64,000 nt of DNA from Ramlibacter sp. GTDB taxonomy: Bacteria > Pseudomonadota > Gammaproteobacteria > Burkholderiales > Burkholderiaceae_C. Below the pieces are notes generated by a model. That model did not search any database. It saw only the letters and a list, made by a program, of their open reading frames with translations, and had not been told where the DNA came from. Within the stretch, counting starts at the first letter, position 1. Each line of letters starts with the position of its first letter. Below are positions 25,008-33,475 of this stretch, one piece after another. The stretch covers positions 1,116,001-1,180,000 of the forward strand of contig JAHBZM010000001.1 of NCBI GenBank assembly GCA_019635435.1, given 5' to 3'. A program made the position numbers and the translations under genes.

Positions 25008-26078
25008 ATGTATTCGAAACTCAAAGTCAAGCAGCTTCTTGCCGGCGCGGTGCTGGCCGCCTTCGCCTCGCTGGCGGCCGCGCAGGCGGCACGGTCCAAT
25101 GTGGTGGTGCTGGCCACGGGCGGCACCATCGCCGGGGCCGGGGCCTCGGCGGTCAACAGCGCGACCTATGCGGCGGCCAAGGTGCCCGTGGACAAACTCA
25201 TTGCGGGCCTGCCCGAACTGGCCGGCATCGCCAATGTCCGGGGCGAGCAGGTGTTCCAGATCGCCTCGGAGAGCTTCACCAACGACAACCTGATGGTGCT
25301 GGGGCGCCGGGTCTCGGCGCTGGCCAAGCAGGCCGACGTGGATGGCATTGTCATCACCCACGGCACCGACACGCTGGAGGAAACCGCCTACTTCCTCAAT
25401 CTGGTTGTCCACACCCGCAAGCCCATTGTGGTGGTCGGGTCCATGCGGCCGGGCACCGCGCTTTCGGCCGACGGCGCCCTGAACCTGCTGAACGCCGTGA
25501 CCGTGGCCGCCAGCAAGGATGCCGCGGGCAAGGGCGTGCTCGTCACCATGAACGATGAAATCCAGAGCGGGCGCGACGTGAGCAAGACCGTCAACATCAA
25601 GACCGAGGCCTTCAAGAGCCAGTGGGGCCCGCTGGGCATGGTGGTGGAGGGGCGCAACTACTGGTTCCGTGCCCCCGTCAAGCGCCACACCATGGACTCG
25701 GAGTTCAACATCGACGACATCAGCGCGTTGGCGCCGGTGGAAATTGTCTACAGCTACGGCAATGTGCCCACCGCGCTCTACGAGGCGGCCGGCAAGACAG
25801 GCATCAAGGCGCTGATCCATGGCGGCACCGGCAACGGCTCCGTGGCCAACCGCATCGTGCCGGTGCTGCGTGACCTGCGCAGCCACGGGGTGCAGGTCAT
25901 CCGCTCGTCACGCGTGCCGGACGGGTTCGTGCTGCGCAACGCCGAGCAGCCCGATGACCAGTACGACTGGGTCGCCGCGCACGACCTCAAGCCGCAGAAG
26001 GCCCGCATCCTGGCGGCCGTGGCGCTCACCCGGGCGACCGACAGCAAGGAGCTGCAGCGGATCTTCTGGGAATACTGA
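25008..26078 (+). CDS. ansB: Type II L-asparaginase, periplasmic
   Basis: A 356-residue enzyme hydrolysing asparagine to aspartate and ammonia. A Sec signal peptide (LLAGAVLAAFASLAAAQA) precedes the mature protein. The two catalytic threonines are visible in VVLATGGTIAG (near residue 40) and in GIVITHGTDTLEETAYFL, with a Lys in the later SMRPG-containing core. CTACGGAGATC upstream provides a ribosome binding site. It stands alone, divergent from the LysR-family gene. Confidence 0.95.
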   Translation: MYSKLKVKQLLAGAVLAAFASLAAAQAARSNVVVLATGGTIAGAGASAVNSATYAAAKVPVDKLIAGLPELAGIANVRGEQVFQIASESFTNDNLMVLGRRVSALAKQADVDGIVITHGTDTLEETAYFLNLVVHTRKPIVVVGSMRPGTALSADGALNLLNAVTVAASKDAAGKGVLVTMNDEIQSGRDVSKTVNIKTEAFKSQWGPLGMVVEGRNYWFRAPVKRHTMDSEFNIDDISALAPVEIVYSYGNVPTALYEAAGKTGIKALIHGGTGNGSVANRIVPVLRDLRSHGVQVIRSSRVPDGFVLRNAEQPDDQYDWVAAHDLKPQKARILAAVALTRATDSKELQRIFWEY

Positions 26079-26117
26079 AATCTGAAATGCCGGGCTTGCG
26101 GGCGGGGCCTGGGCCCT

Positions 26118-27017
26118 TCAGGGCTTGCCCGGTGCCCCGGCCGGCGCCTGGAGCCGGGCGTCCCGGTAGCGCCAGTAGGAGGCGCAACCCAGACCGCTCA
26201 CGATGTGCCAGATGCCCCACAGGCTGGCAATGATCACCATGCCCAGGTCGCTGTGGAACTGCACGGCAATGATGCCCAGCGCCAGCCCCGAGTTCTGCAT
26301 GCCCACCTCGATCATGATCGCGCGGCGGTCGCGCACCGGAACCCGCATGGCGCTGGCGCTCAGGTAGCCAAAGGCCAGCCCGCAGGCGTTGTGGGCGATC
26401 ACCAGGCCAAAGGTGGGCAGCAGGCCCAGCGTCAGCAACTGGCGCTGGGCGATCAGCCCGGCCACGATGAACAGCACCAGCGCGAGCAGCGAGAAGTTGG
26501 CCAGCGGCTTCTTGATGCGCTGGGTCAGCGCCGGTTGCCGGTGAGCGCACAGCAGCCCCAGGGCCATGGGAATGGCCAGGATGCCCACCACGCTGATCCA
26601 GATGTCGGAGGGGTCGATTTTCAGGTCGGTCAGCCAGGCGGCGGTGGCCGGGTTGTGGGCCACCGTCCAGCTGAAATTGAAAGGCATGGCCACCAGCGCG
26701 ATCACGCTGGCGCAGGCGGTCAGGCTCACAGACAAGGCCGTGTTGCCGCGCCCAAAATGGGTCACGAAGTTGCTCAGGTTGCCGCCGGGGCAGGCCGCCA
26801 CCAGCAGCATGGCGGCTTCCACATTGGGCGGCAGGTCCAGCGCCAGCGTCAGCAGCCAGGTGCCCACCGGCAGCAGCACAAACTGCGGAAACAGCCCGGC
26901 CACCATGGCGCGCGGCGCCTGCGCAACGCGGCGGAAATCCTCCACCTGGAGGTCCAGCGCCACGGCGAACACCATGGTGGCGAGCACCAGGCTCAGGACG
27001 AGTTGTTGGGCGGTCAT
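26118..27017 (-). CDS. Bile acid:sodium symporter (BASS) family transporter
   Basis: A 299-residue membrane protein with about nine or ten hydrophobic helices. The BASS core is seen in LLVAACPGGNLSNFVTHFGRG and in IEVGMQNSGLALGI, the sodium-site motifs of the family. The ATG at 27017 follows AGGAGCC; a longer reading frame upstream runs into a repeat and is not likely to be translated. The substrate (small organic anion) is unknown. It is divergent from glyQ. Confidence 0.9.
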   Translation of the reverse strand: MTAQQLVLSLVLATMVFAVALDLQVEDFRRVAQAPRAMVAGLFPQFVLLPVGTWLLTLALDLPPNVEAAMLLVAACPGGNLSNFVTHFGRGNTALSVSLTACASVIALVAMPFNFSWTVAHNPATAAWLTDLKIDPSDIWISVVGILAIPMALGLLCAHRQPALTQRIKKPLANFSLLALVLFIVAGLIAQRQLLTLGLLPTFGLVIAHNACGLAFGYLSASAMRVPVRDRRAIMIEVGMQNSGLALGIIAVQFHSDLGMVIIASLWGIWHIVSGLGCASYWRYRDARLQAPAGAPGKP

Positions 27018-27107
27018 GGGTGGGGGCTCCTGTGCACCAAGGGTAAACGCAGCGCGGCCCCGTAAAATCAGGGGTTTACGCGGGTTGCCCTGCGTCCACC
27101 CCTGTTT

Positions 27108-27134
27108 CCGTTCGGGCTGAGCTTGTCGAAGCCC
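27108..27134 (+). repeat. Short repeat-like palindrome directly upstream of glyQ
   Basis: The stretch containing GTTCGGGCTGAGCTTGTCGA resembles a short repeat that I recall as frequent between genes of beta- and gammaproteobacteria. It ends 7 bp before the glyQ start codon, so it occupies the place of the ribosome binding site. One copy in the window; the genome-wide claim is from memory. Confidence 0.45.
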
Positions 27135-27141
27135 CCAGGCC

Positions 27142-28047
27142 ATGCTGACCTTTCAACAAATCATTCTGAAGCTCCAAAGCTACTGGGACGCCCAGGGCTG
27201 CGCGCTGCTGCAACCCTACGACATGGAAGTGGGCGCCGGCACCAGCCACACCGCCACCTTCCTGCGCGCCCTGGGCCCCGAGCCCTGGAAAGCCGCCTAT
27301 GTGCAGCCCAGCCGCCGCCCCAAGGACGGCCGCTACGGCGAGAACCCCAACCGCCTGCAGCACTACTACCAGTACCAGGTGGTGCTCAAGCCCGCGCCCA
27401 GCAACATCCTGGAGCTGTATCTGGGCAGCCTGGAGGCGCTGGGGTTCGACCTCAAAAAGAACGACATCCGCTTTGTCGAAGACGACTGGGAGAACCCCAC
27501 CCTGGGCGCCTGGGGCCTGGGCTGGGAGGTCTGGCTCAACGGCATGGAGGTGACGCAGTTCACCTACTTCCAGCAGGTCGGCGGCATTGACTGCCGGCCC
27601 ATCACCGGCGAAATCACCTACGGCCTGGAGCGCCTGGCCATGTACCTGCAGGGGGTGGACAACGTCTACAACCTCCAGTGGACCGACACCATGAGCTATG
27701 GCGACGTCTACCTGCAGAACGAGAAAGAACAGTCGGCCTACAACTTTGAGCACAGCGATGCCGACTTCCTGTTCACCGCGTTCAACGCGCACGAGAAGCA
27801 GGCCAAGTACCTGATGGAACAGCAACTGGCCCTGCCGGCCTATGAGCAGGTGCTCAAGTGCGCGCACAGCTTCAATCTGCTGGACGCGCGCGGCGCCATC
27901 AGCGTGACCGAGCGCGCCGCCTACATCGGCCGCATCCGCAACCTGGCGCGCGCCGTGGCGCAGAGTTATTACGACAGCCGTGAACGGCTGGGCTTCCCCA
28001 TGGCGCCGCGCGAGTGGGTGGCGCAGATGACGAAGAAGGCCGCGTGA
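27142..28047 (+). CDS. glyQ: Glycine-tRNA ligase alpha subunit
   Basis: A 301-residue catalytic subunit of the bacterial alpha2beta2 glycyl-tRNA synthetase. The class II motifs are visible (MEVGAGTSHTATFLRALGPE, YVQPSRRPKDGRYGENPNR, GWEVWLNGMEVTQFTYFQQ). Length is as usual for the family. It is followed 7 bp later by glyS. There is only a weak AGG ribosome binding site, because a repeat occupies the leader. Confidence 0.98.
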   Translation: MLTFQQIILKLQSYWDAQGCALLQPYDMEVGAGTSHTATFLRALGPEPWKAAYVQPSRRPKDGRYGENPNRLQHYYQYQVVLKPAPSNILELYLGSLEALGFDLKKNDIRFVEDDWENPTLGAWGLGWEVWLNGMEVTQFTYFQQVGGIDCRPITGEITYGLERLAMYLQGVDNVYNLQWTDTMSYGDVYLQNEKEQSAYNFEHSDADFLFTAFNAHEKQAKYLMEQQLALPAYEQVLKCAHSFNLLDARGAISVTERAAYIGRIRNLARAVAQSYYDSRERLGFPMAPREWVAQMTKKAA

Positions 28048-28054
28048 ACAGCAT

Positions 28055-30298
28055 ATGAACAACAAGAATCTTCTCGTCGAACTGTTTGTGGAAGAGCTGC
28101 CGCCCAAGGCGCTGCGCAAGCTCGGGGATGCCTTTGCGGGCGTGCTGTTTGACCAGCTCAAGGCCCAGGGCCTGACGGACCCGCACTCGGTCCTGACCAG
28201 CTTTGCCTCGCCGCGCCGGTTGGCGGCGCACATCACCCTGGTGGCCGAGCGCGCTGCCGACAAGGCTGTGTCGCAAAAGCTCATGCCCGTGAGCGTGGGC
28301 CTGGATGCGGCGGGCAACGCCACGCCCGCGCTGCTCAAGAAGCTGCAGGCGCTGGGCGCCGACGCCTCGGCCGTGCCGGGGCTCAAGCGCGCGATGGACG
28401 GCAAGGCCGAGGCCCTGTTCTACGACAGCCAGGTCAAGGGCGCGACGCTGGCCGACGGCCTGCAAAAGGCGCTGGCCGACAGCATTGCCAGGTTGCCCAT
28501 CCCCAAGGTCATGAGCTACCAGCTGGAAAGCGGCTGTGATCTGCCGGGCTGGAGCAGCGTGAGCTTTGTGCGCCCCGCGCATTCGCTGGTGGCGATGCAT
28601 GGCAGCGAGGTGCTGGTGTCGGTCCAGGCGCTGGGCCTGAAGGCCGGCAACGCCACCCAGGGCCACCGCTTTGAAGCCAGGGTCTCGCCCGTGGTGTTCA
28701 AGGACGCGGACAGTTACGCCGAGACCCTGAAGACCGATGGCGCGGTCATTGCCAGCTTTGAGGAGCGCAAGGCCGAGATCGCGCGGCAGCTGGCTGCCGC
28801 GGCGGGCAGGGTCGGCGGTGGCGTGCACCCGATCGGGGACGATGCGTTGCTGGACGAAGTCACGGCGCTGGTCGAGCGGCCCAACGTGCTGGTCTGCGAA
28901 TTTGAAAAGCAGTTTCTTGAAGTGCCGCAGGAATGCCTGATCCTCACGATGAAGGCCAACCAGAAGTACTTCCCGTTGCTGGATGCGGCCGGCAGGCTCA
29001 CCCACCAGTTCCTCGTGGTCAGCAACATCACGCCCGACGATGCGAGTGCGGTGATCCAGGGCAACGAGCGCGTGGTGCGCCCGCGCCTGGCCGATGCCAA
29101 GTTCTTTTTTGACCAGGACCGCAAGAAGACGCTGGAAAGCCGCGTGGCGGGACTGGACAAGGTGGTCTATCACAACAAGCTGGGGACGCAGGGCGAGCGG
29201 GTGCAACGGGTAAGGCGAATTGCCAAGGCCATAGGTAGCCAACTCGGTGGTGAGGAGCTGGCGCAAAAGGCTGACCAAGCCGCGCTTTTGGCTAAGTCCG
29301 ACTTGGTGACAGATATGGTGGGTGAATTTCCGGAACTTCAGGGAATCATGGGGCGCTATTACGCGCTCAATGACGGGCTATCCGCTGATGTCGCCGATGC
29401 CATCGAAGACCACTACAAGCCCCGCTTTGCCGGTGACGCATTGCCGCGCAATGATGTGGGGTTAGTGGTGGCGCTAGCAGACAAGCTCGAGACGTTGGTC
29501 GGGATGTTTGTCATTGGAAATGTTCCTACGGGTGATAAGGATCCATTTGCCTTACGTAGGCATGCGCTTGGAGTCATTCGGATGCTTGTTGAGCGTGATC
29601 TTCCCCTGTTGGTGGATCGCCTTTTCCAGTTAGCCGCTCTTGTCATTAGCAAATCGGCTAGTGATCGGGAAAATTCAATCGCGGCTGAAATTTTCAAAGG
29701 GACTCACTTGTTCAACACCGGTGGCGTAGCAGTCTCCGTGGAAATAGGTGCTTTCGAGCGCGAGTCGGGGTTTGATTTCTCGAAAGTGGATCTGGTATCT
29801 CCCTTTGTTTTCGACCGCCTCGCCGGCAGCCTGCGCGAGCAGGGCTACAGCGCGCAGGAAGTCGACGCAGTGCTGGCGCTGCGCCCGCAGCGCCTGGGCG
29901 ATGTGGCCAAGCGCCTCGCCGCCGTGCGCGCCTTTGCGGCCCTGCCCGAGGCCCCCGCGCTGGCCGCCGCCAACAAGCGCATTGGCAACATCCTCAAGAA
30001 GGCCGACGGCGCCGTCGACCCGCACGTCAGCGAGGTGCTGCTGCGTGAAGACGCTGAAAAGGCTTTGTATGCGGCAATGCAGAAAGTCGCCCCACAGGCC
30101 AACGCGCAGTTCGAGGCCGGCGACTACACCGCCTCGCTGCAGACCCTGGCCGCGCTGCGGGCACCCGTCGATGCCTTCTTCGAAGGTGTGATGGTCAACG
30201 CCGAGGAAATGGACCTGCGCCTGAACCGCCTGGGCCTGCTTGCCACGCTGCATGGCGCGATGAACCGCGTGGCCGACCTGTCGCGGCTGGCGGCTTGA
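28055..30298 (+). CDS. glyS: Glycine-tRNA ligase beta subunit
   Basis: A 747-residue tRNA-binding subunit. The start NKNLLVELFVEELPPKALRK and the C-terminal DALR-type domain (FFEGVMVNAEEMDLRLNRLG) are typical, and the frame is intact. Between about 29200 and 29815 (residues ~380-587) base and codon use change sharply: TTA, CTA, ATA, AGG and CGT codons appear that are nearly absent before and after. Within it, residues around ISKSASDRENSIAAEIFKGT do not look like the usual family sequence to me. Recombination from a relative is likely. The enzyme is essential, so the hybrid is presumably functional. Confidence 0.96.
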   Translation: MNNKNLLVELFVEELPPKALRKLGDAFAGVLFDQLKAQGLTDPHSVLTSFASPRRLAAHITLVAERAADKAVSQKLMPVSVGLDAAGNATPALLKKLQALGADASAVPGLKRAMDGKAEALFYDSQVKGATLADGLQKALADSIARLPIPKVMSYQLESGCDLPGWSSVSFVRPAHSLVAMHGSEVLVSVQALGLKAGNATQGHRFEARVSPVVFKDADSYAETLKTDGAVIASFEERKAEIARQLAAAAGRVGGGVHPIGDDALLDEVTALVERPNVLVCEFEKQFLEVPQECLILTMKANQKYFPLLDAAGRLTHQFLVVSNITPDDASAVIQGNERVVRPRLADAKFFFDQDRKKTLESRVAGLDKVVYHNKLGTQGERVQRVRRIAKAIGSQLGGEELAQKADQAALLAKSDLVTDMVGEFPELQGIMGRYYALNDGLSADVADAIEDHYKPRFAGDALPRNDVGLVVALADKLETLVGMFVIGNVPTGDKDPFALRRHALGVIRMLVERDLPLLVDRLFQLAALVISKSASDRENSIAAEIFKGTHLFNTGGVAVSVEIGAFERESGFDFSKVDLVSPFVFDRLAGSLREQGYSAQEVDAVLALRPQRLGDVAKRLAAVRAFAALPEAPALAAANKRIGNILKKADGAVDPHVSEVLLREDAEKALYAAMQKVAPQANAQFEAGDYTASLQTLAALRAPVDAFFEGVMVNAEEMDLRLNRLGLLATLHGAMNRVADLSRLAA

Positions 30299-30329
30299 CG
30301 CGGGCCGCTGGACGCCGCACCATTTCCCC

Positions 30330-30644
30330 ATGCCCAGCCAGACGCTCATCGACAACTTCACGCTTGCCTTTCACCGGCAAGCCGTGGCCCGGCTGCGCAT
30401 TCAATCGGATCTGTTGCTGAAAGCACGGGACACCGTGCGTCGCTGGCGCCTGCAACGCGGGCCTGCAGCGTCGGACCCGTATCTGGATGCGTGGGATGCG
30501 CTTCTGGCCGCTGGGCCAGATGCTATAGAGCGAGAGGTCTGTGTGGACCATCCCCGGGCCGCGACTTTGCGCAATGTGTCACCCTTGGGGTTCGTCCTGA
30601 GCGCCGGGGAGCGCATGGCCTTGCACCGAGCTGCAAAGGACTGA
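30330..30644 (+). CDS. Small uncharacterised protein, partner of the nucleotidyltransferase-like gene
   Basis: A 104-residue basic protein, helical in the first half (IDNFTLAFHRQAVARLRIQS). No family recognised. It starts 31 bp behind glyS, and its stop is separated by one base from the GTG start of the next gene, so the two are translationally coupled. The layout is that of an antitoxin or partner gene ahead of a nucleotidyltransferase-type gene; that role is inferred. Confidence 0.65.
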   Translation: MPSQTLIDNFTLAFHRQAVARLRIQSDLLLKARDTVRRWRLQRGPAASDPYLDAWDALLAAGPDAIEREVCVDHPRAATLRNVSPLGFVLSAGERMALHRAAKD

Positions 30645-30645
30645 T

Positions 30646-31173
30646 GTGCAGCGGGAGGAGATTGAGCATGTTCTGCGGGCCGCTGCCGCGATTTCCAGAG
30701 AGAACTCCTTTGTTCTCGTCGGCAGTCAGGCGGTCGCCTTGCTGCTCGACGCGCCACCAGCGGAATTGCTGGTCTCGACCGAAATTGATCTCTATCCCTC
30801 ACTCCATCCAGAAAAGTCTGGCTTGATTGACGGCGCGATTGGCGCACTCTCGACTTTTCATGACACATTTGGGTATCACGCGGATGGCGTGGGTCCCGAA
30901 ACGGCCGTACTGCCGCCGGACTGGATGCAACGTGCGCAGTTTTTCTATTTTGGAGAGGTGACCGCCATTTGCCCGGATCTGCATGATCTGGCCGCTTCCA
31001 AATGCGTGGCCTTTCGGGACAAGGATGCTGACTTTGTGCGTGTATTGCTTCACCACGGCCTGATCCAATTGAGCACCCTGCTGGAGCGTATTGCCTTGTT
31101 GAATCTGGCCGAGCCTGTTGCCCGGAAAACCATTGAATGGGCGCAACGCCGCGCCAGTGAAGCGACCGCATGA
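30646..31173 (+). CDS. Nucleotidyltransferase-like protein (DUF6036-type)
   Basis: A 175-residue protein. VLVGSQAVALLLDAP followed by VSTEIDLYP fits the GS...[DE]xD metal motif of minimal nucleotidyltransferases of the DUF6036/AbiEii-like group. The PDLHDLAASKCVAFRDKD segment also fits that group. The start is GTG at 30646 with AAAGGA upstream. The last 4 bp overlap gmhB. Such genes are found in toxin-antitoxin or stress modules, but a role is not shown here. Confidence 0.7.
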   Translation: MQREEIEHVLRAAAAISRENSFVLVGSQAVALLLDAPPAELLVSTEIDLYPSLHPEKSGLIDGAIGALSTFHDTFGYHADGVGPETAVLPPDWMQRAQFFYFGEVTAICPDLHDLAASKCVAFRDKDADFVRVLLHHGLIQLSTLLERIALLNLAEPVARKTIEWAQRRASEATA

Positions 31174-31739
31174 AACTCATCATCCTCGACCGCGACGGCA
31201 CCATCAACCAGGACAGCGACGATTTCGTCAAGGCGCCTGAGGAGTGGATTCCGCTGCCCGGCGCGCTCGAGGCCATTGCGCGGCTCAACCACGCGGGCTG
31301 GCATGTGGTGATCGCCTCCAACCAGTCGGGGCTGGGGCGCGGGCTGTTTGACGTGGCCTCGCTCAACGCCATGCACGCCAAGATGCACAAGCTGCTGGCC
31401 GAGAAGGGCGGGCGCATCGACGCGGTGTTCTATTGCCCGCACAGCCCCGACGAGAACTGCACCTGCCGCAAGCCGCTGCCGGGCCTGTTCGAGCAGATTG
31501 GCGAGCGCTATGGCGTGGACCTCAAGGATGTGCCGGCCGTGGGCGACAGCCTGCGCGACCTGCAGGCCGCCGTTCTGGTGGGCTGCGAGCCGCACCTGGT
31601 GCTCACGGGCAAGAGCGCGCTCCACCGGGGCCTGCCGCTGCCTGAGCCGTTCCCGCCGGGCACGGCTGTGCATGACGACCTCGCGGCCTTTGCCGACGCG
31701 CTGCTTGCGCGGCCCGTGGCCGTCAAACTTCCCGCCTGA
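31170..31739 (+). CDS. gmhB: D-glycero-beta-D-manno-heptose 1,7-bisphosphate 7-phosphatase
   Basis: A 189-residue HAD phosphatase of the ADP-heptose pathway for LPS core. The nucleophile motif is IILDRDGTIN (Asp7, Asp9), and the structural zinc site is C89-x-H91...C97-x-C99. VASNQSG (motif II) and VGDSLRDLQAA (motif IV) are present. The ATG overlaps the preceding nucleotidyltransferase-like gene by 4 bp, and plsC follows after 3 bp; the usual glyS-gmhB-plsC order is therefore interrupted by the two small genes. Confidence 0.93.
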   Translation: MKLIILDRDGTINQDSDDFVKAPEEWIPLPGALEAIARLNHAGWHVVIASNQSGLGRGLFDVASLNAMHAKMHKLLAEKGGRIDAVFYCPHSPDENCTCRKPLPGLFEQIGERYGVDLKDVPAVGDSLRDLQAAVLVGCEPHLVLTGKSALHRGLPLPEPFPPGTAVHDDLAAFADALLARPVAVKLPA

Positions 31740-31742
31740 ACC

Positions 31743-32483
31743 ATGCCGCTGATCCGTTCGATACTGCATGCCCTGCTGATGCTCGTCACCGTGATCCCCT
31801 GGGGCATCTGGATGGTGACGGCCTCGCTGTGGGCCAGTGGCGAGCAGATGTACTGGAAGGCCGCGCGCTGGCTGGGCTGGCAGATCAACGGGGCCCGTGT
31901 GCTGCTGGGCATCCAGGTGCGGGTCAGCGGGATGGAGAACCTGCCCGTGGGAAAGACCAGCCCGGCCATCCTGCTGGTCAAGCACCAGTCCACCTTCGAG
32001 ACCTTCCTCATGCCCACGCTGATGCCGCACCCGCTGGCCTACGTGTTCAAGAAGGAGCTGATTTACGTGCCGTTTTTCGGCTGGGCCATGGGCCGCATGG
32101 ACATGATCCACATCGACCGCAGCCAGCGGGCGCTGGCGTTTTCCAAGGTGGTGGAGCAGGGCAAGCGGCTGCTGGCCCAGGGCATCTGGGTCATCATGTT
32201 CCCTGAAGGCACGCGCATCCCGCGCGGCCAGAAGGGCACCTACAAGAGCGGCGGGACCCGCCTGGCCGTGGAGACCGGCGCGCCCGTGATCCCGATCGCC
32301 GTCACCTCGGCCCGGTGCTGGCCGCGCAAGGCCTTCATCAAGACGCCGGGCGTGGTGGACGTGTCCATCGGCAAGCCGATTCCCAGCCAGGGCCGCGAGG
32401 CGGACGAACTGATGCGCGAGGTCGAGGCCTGGATCGAGTCCGAAATGCACCGGCTCGACCCCGAAGCCTACGCCGGACGCTAG
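31743..32483 (+). CDS. plsC: 1-acyl-sn-glycerol-3-phosphate acyltransferase
   Basis: A 246-residue inner-membrane acyltransferase making phosphatidic acid. An N-terminal hydrophobic helix (LIRSILHALLMLVTVIPWGI) precedes the catalytic block. The acid of the HX4D motif is Glu here (H81QSTFE86), and the phosphate motif FPEGTR is at 153-158. A Glu at this place occurs in some beta-proteobacterial members from memory. Confidence 0.92.
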   Translation: MPLIRSILHALLMLVTVIPWGIWMVTASLWASGEQMYWKAARWLGWQINGARVLLGIQVRVSGMENLPVGKTSPAILLVKHQSTFETFLMPTLMPHPLAYVFKKELIYVPFFGWAMGRMDMIHIDRSQRALAFSKVVEQGKRLLAQGIWVIMFPEGTRIPRGQKGTYKSGGTRLAVETGAPVIPIAVTSARCWPRKAFIKTPGVVDVSIGKPIPSQGREADELMREVEAWIESEMHRLDPEAYAGR

Positions 32484-32494
32484 ACTCGGGCTTC

Positions 32495-33475
32495 ATGCGC
32501 AGCCTGCTCCAGTTCACCCTTGACCTGTTCGATCCCGAGCCGGCGCCCGCGCCCCCGGATTCCCCGGTTTCAGAGCCAAAACCGCCGGGAGTCCAGGCGG
32601 GGCGGCCATCACCTGCTATTGAAAACATAGCAGGACCGACCCAACCCGCCGAGCCACTGGACCAGGTGCTGGTGCCTGCGAGCTTTCGCCACCCGCGCGC
32701 CAACCGGCAGGCCGTGCTGCAGGGCTCGCTGGTGGCGTTTGAATTCCGGCGCGGCAAGCGCCGCACCATCGGCTTTGTGGTTGGCCCCGACGGCCTCGTG
32801 GTCAGCGCCCCCCGATGGGTGCCGCTGACCGAGGTGGATGCCGCGGTGCGCGAGAAGGCCGGCTGGATCATGAAGAAGCTGGCCGAGGTGCAGGAGCGCC
32901 AGCAGAAGCTGGAGTCCGCCCGCATCGAGTGGAAGGACGGCACCTCGCTGCCGTTTCTGGGCGAGACCGTGATCCTGGTGCTGGACCCGCGCCATGGCTT
33001 CAGCGAGGTGGGCGGCCATTTGTCGGCCGTGGCGGCTGGCGCGGTGCTCAACGCCGACGCCAGTGCGCTGCCTGGCGTGCCGCGGCTCACGCTGCACATC
33101 GGCCTGCCGCACACTGCGACGCCGCAGCAGATCCGCGACGTGGTGCAGGCCTGGCTGATGCGCCAGGCGCGGCGCGTGTTCATCGAGCGGCTTGACCATT
33201 TCGCGCCCCTGCTGGGCGTGCAGTGGCGCAAGCTCAGCCTGTCCAGCGCCGGCACGCGCTGGGGCAGTGCCAGCGCCGATGGCTCGATCCGCCTGAACTG
33301 GCGGCTGATCCATTTCCGCCAGTCGGTGATCGACTATGTGGTGGCGCACGAGCTGAGCCACCTGCGCGTGATGGACCACAGCCCGCGCTTCTGGGACACG
33401 GTGCGCACCGTGGTGCCCGACTACGCGCAGCTGCGCGGCCAGCTCAGGGACGAGGCGCTGCCGCGCTGGGAATAG
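32495..33475 (+). CDS. YgjP-like (DUF45, M48-type) zinc metallopeptidase
   Basis: A 326-residue protein. The C-terminal half carries HELSH (His285, Glu286, His289) followed by LRVMDHSPRFWDTV, the YgjP/DUF45 signature, after KLSLSSAGTRWGSASADGSI. The first 55 residues are a Pro-rich linker that looks disordered; part of it (PAIENIAG, 40-47) is encoded by a repeat core palindrome. The ATG at 32495 is 11 bp after the plsC stop. Physiological role unknown; the 3' end overlaps the convergent MBL gene by 32 bp. Confidence 0.85.
   Translation: MRSLLQFTLDLFDPEPAPAPPDSPVSEPKPPGVQAGRPSPAIENIAGPTQPAEPLDQVLVPASFRHPRANRQAVLQGSLVAFEFRRGKRRTIGFVVGPDGLVVSAPRWVPLTEVDAAVREKAGWIMKKLAEVQERQQKLESARIEWKDGTSLPFLGETVILVLDPRHGFSEVGGHLSAVAAGAVLNADASALPGVPRLTLHIGLPHTATPQQIRDVVQAWLMRQARRVFIERLDHFAPLLGVQWRKLSLSSAGTRWGSASADGSIRLNWRLIHFRQSVIDYVVAHELSHLRVMDHSPRFWDTVRTVVPDYAQLRGQLRDEALPRWE
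32612..32634 (+). repeat. Perfect 8-bp-arm palindrome, core of the dispersed repeat, inside coding sequence
   Basis: CCTGCTAT and ATAGCAGG flank a TGAAAAC loop. The core GCTATTGAAAACATAGC resembles the core at 47217-47233 shifted by one base. It is read in frame as part of a disordered linker; the 31-bp tail of the repeat is not seen here. Confidence 0.6.

Noticed and set aside
30515..30550. GCTATAGAGCGAGAGGT followed by TGGACC as a further copy of the dispersed repeat
   Set aside because: The second arm is absent and the TGGACC lies at a different spacing; coding sequence explains it.
31968..32010. PlsC inactive because of Glu in the HX4D motif
   Set aside because: All other motifs are intact and Glu occurs in this place in related proteins to my knowledge.
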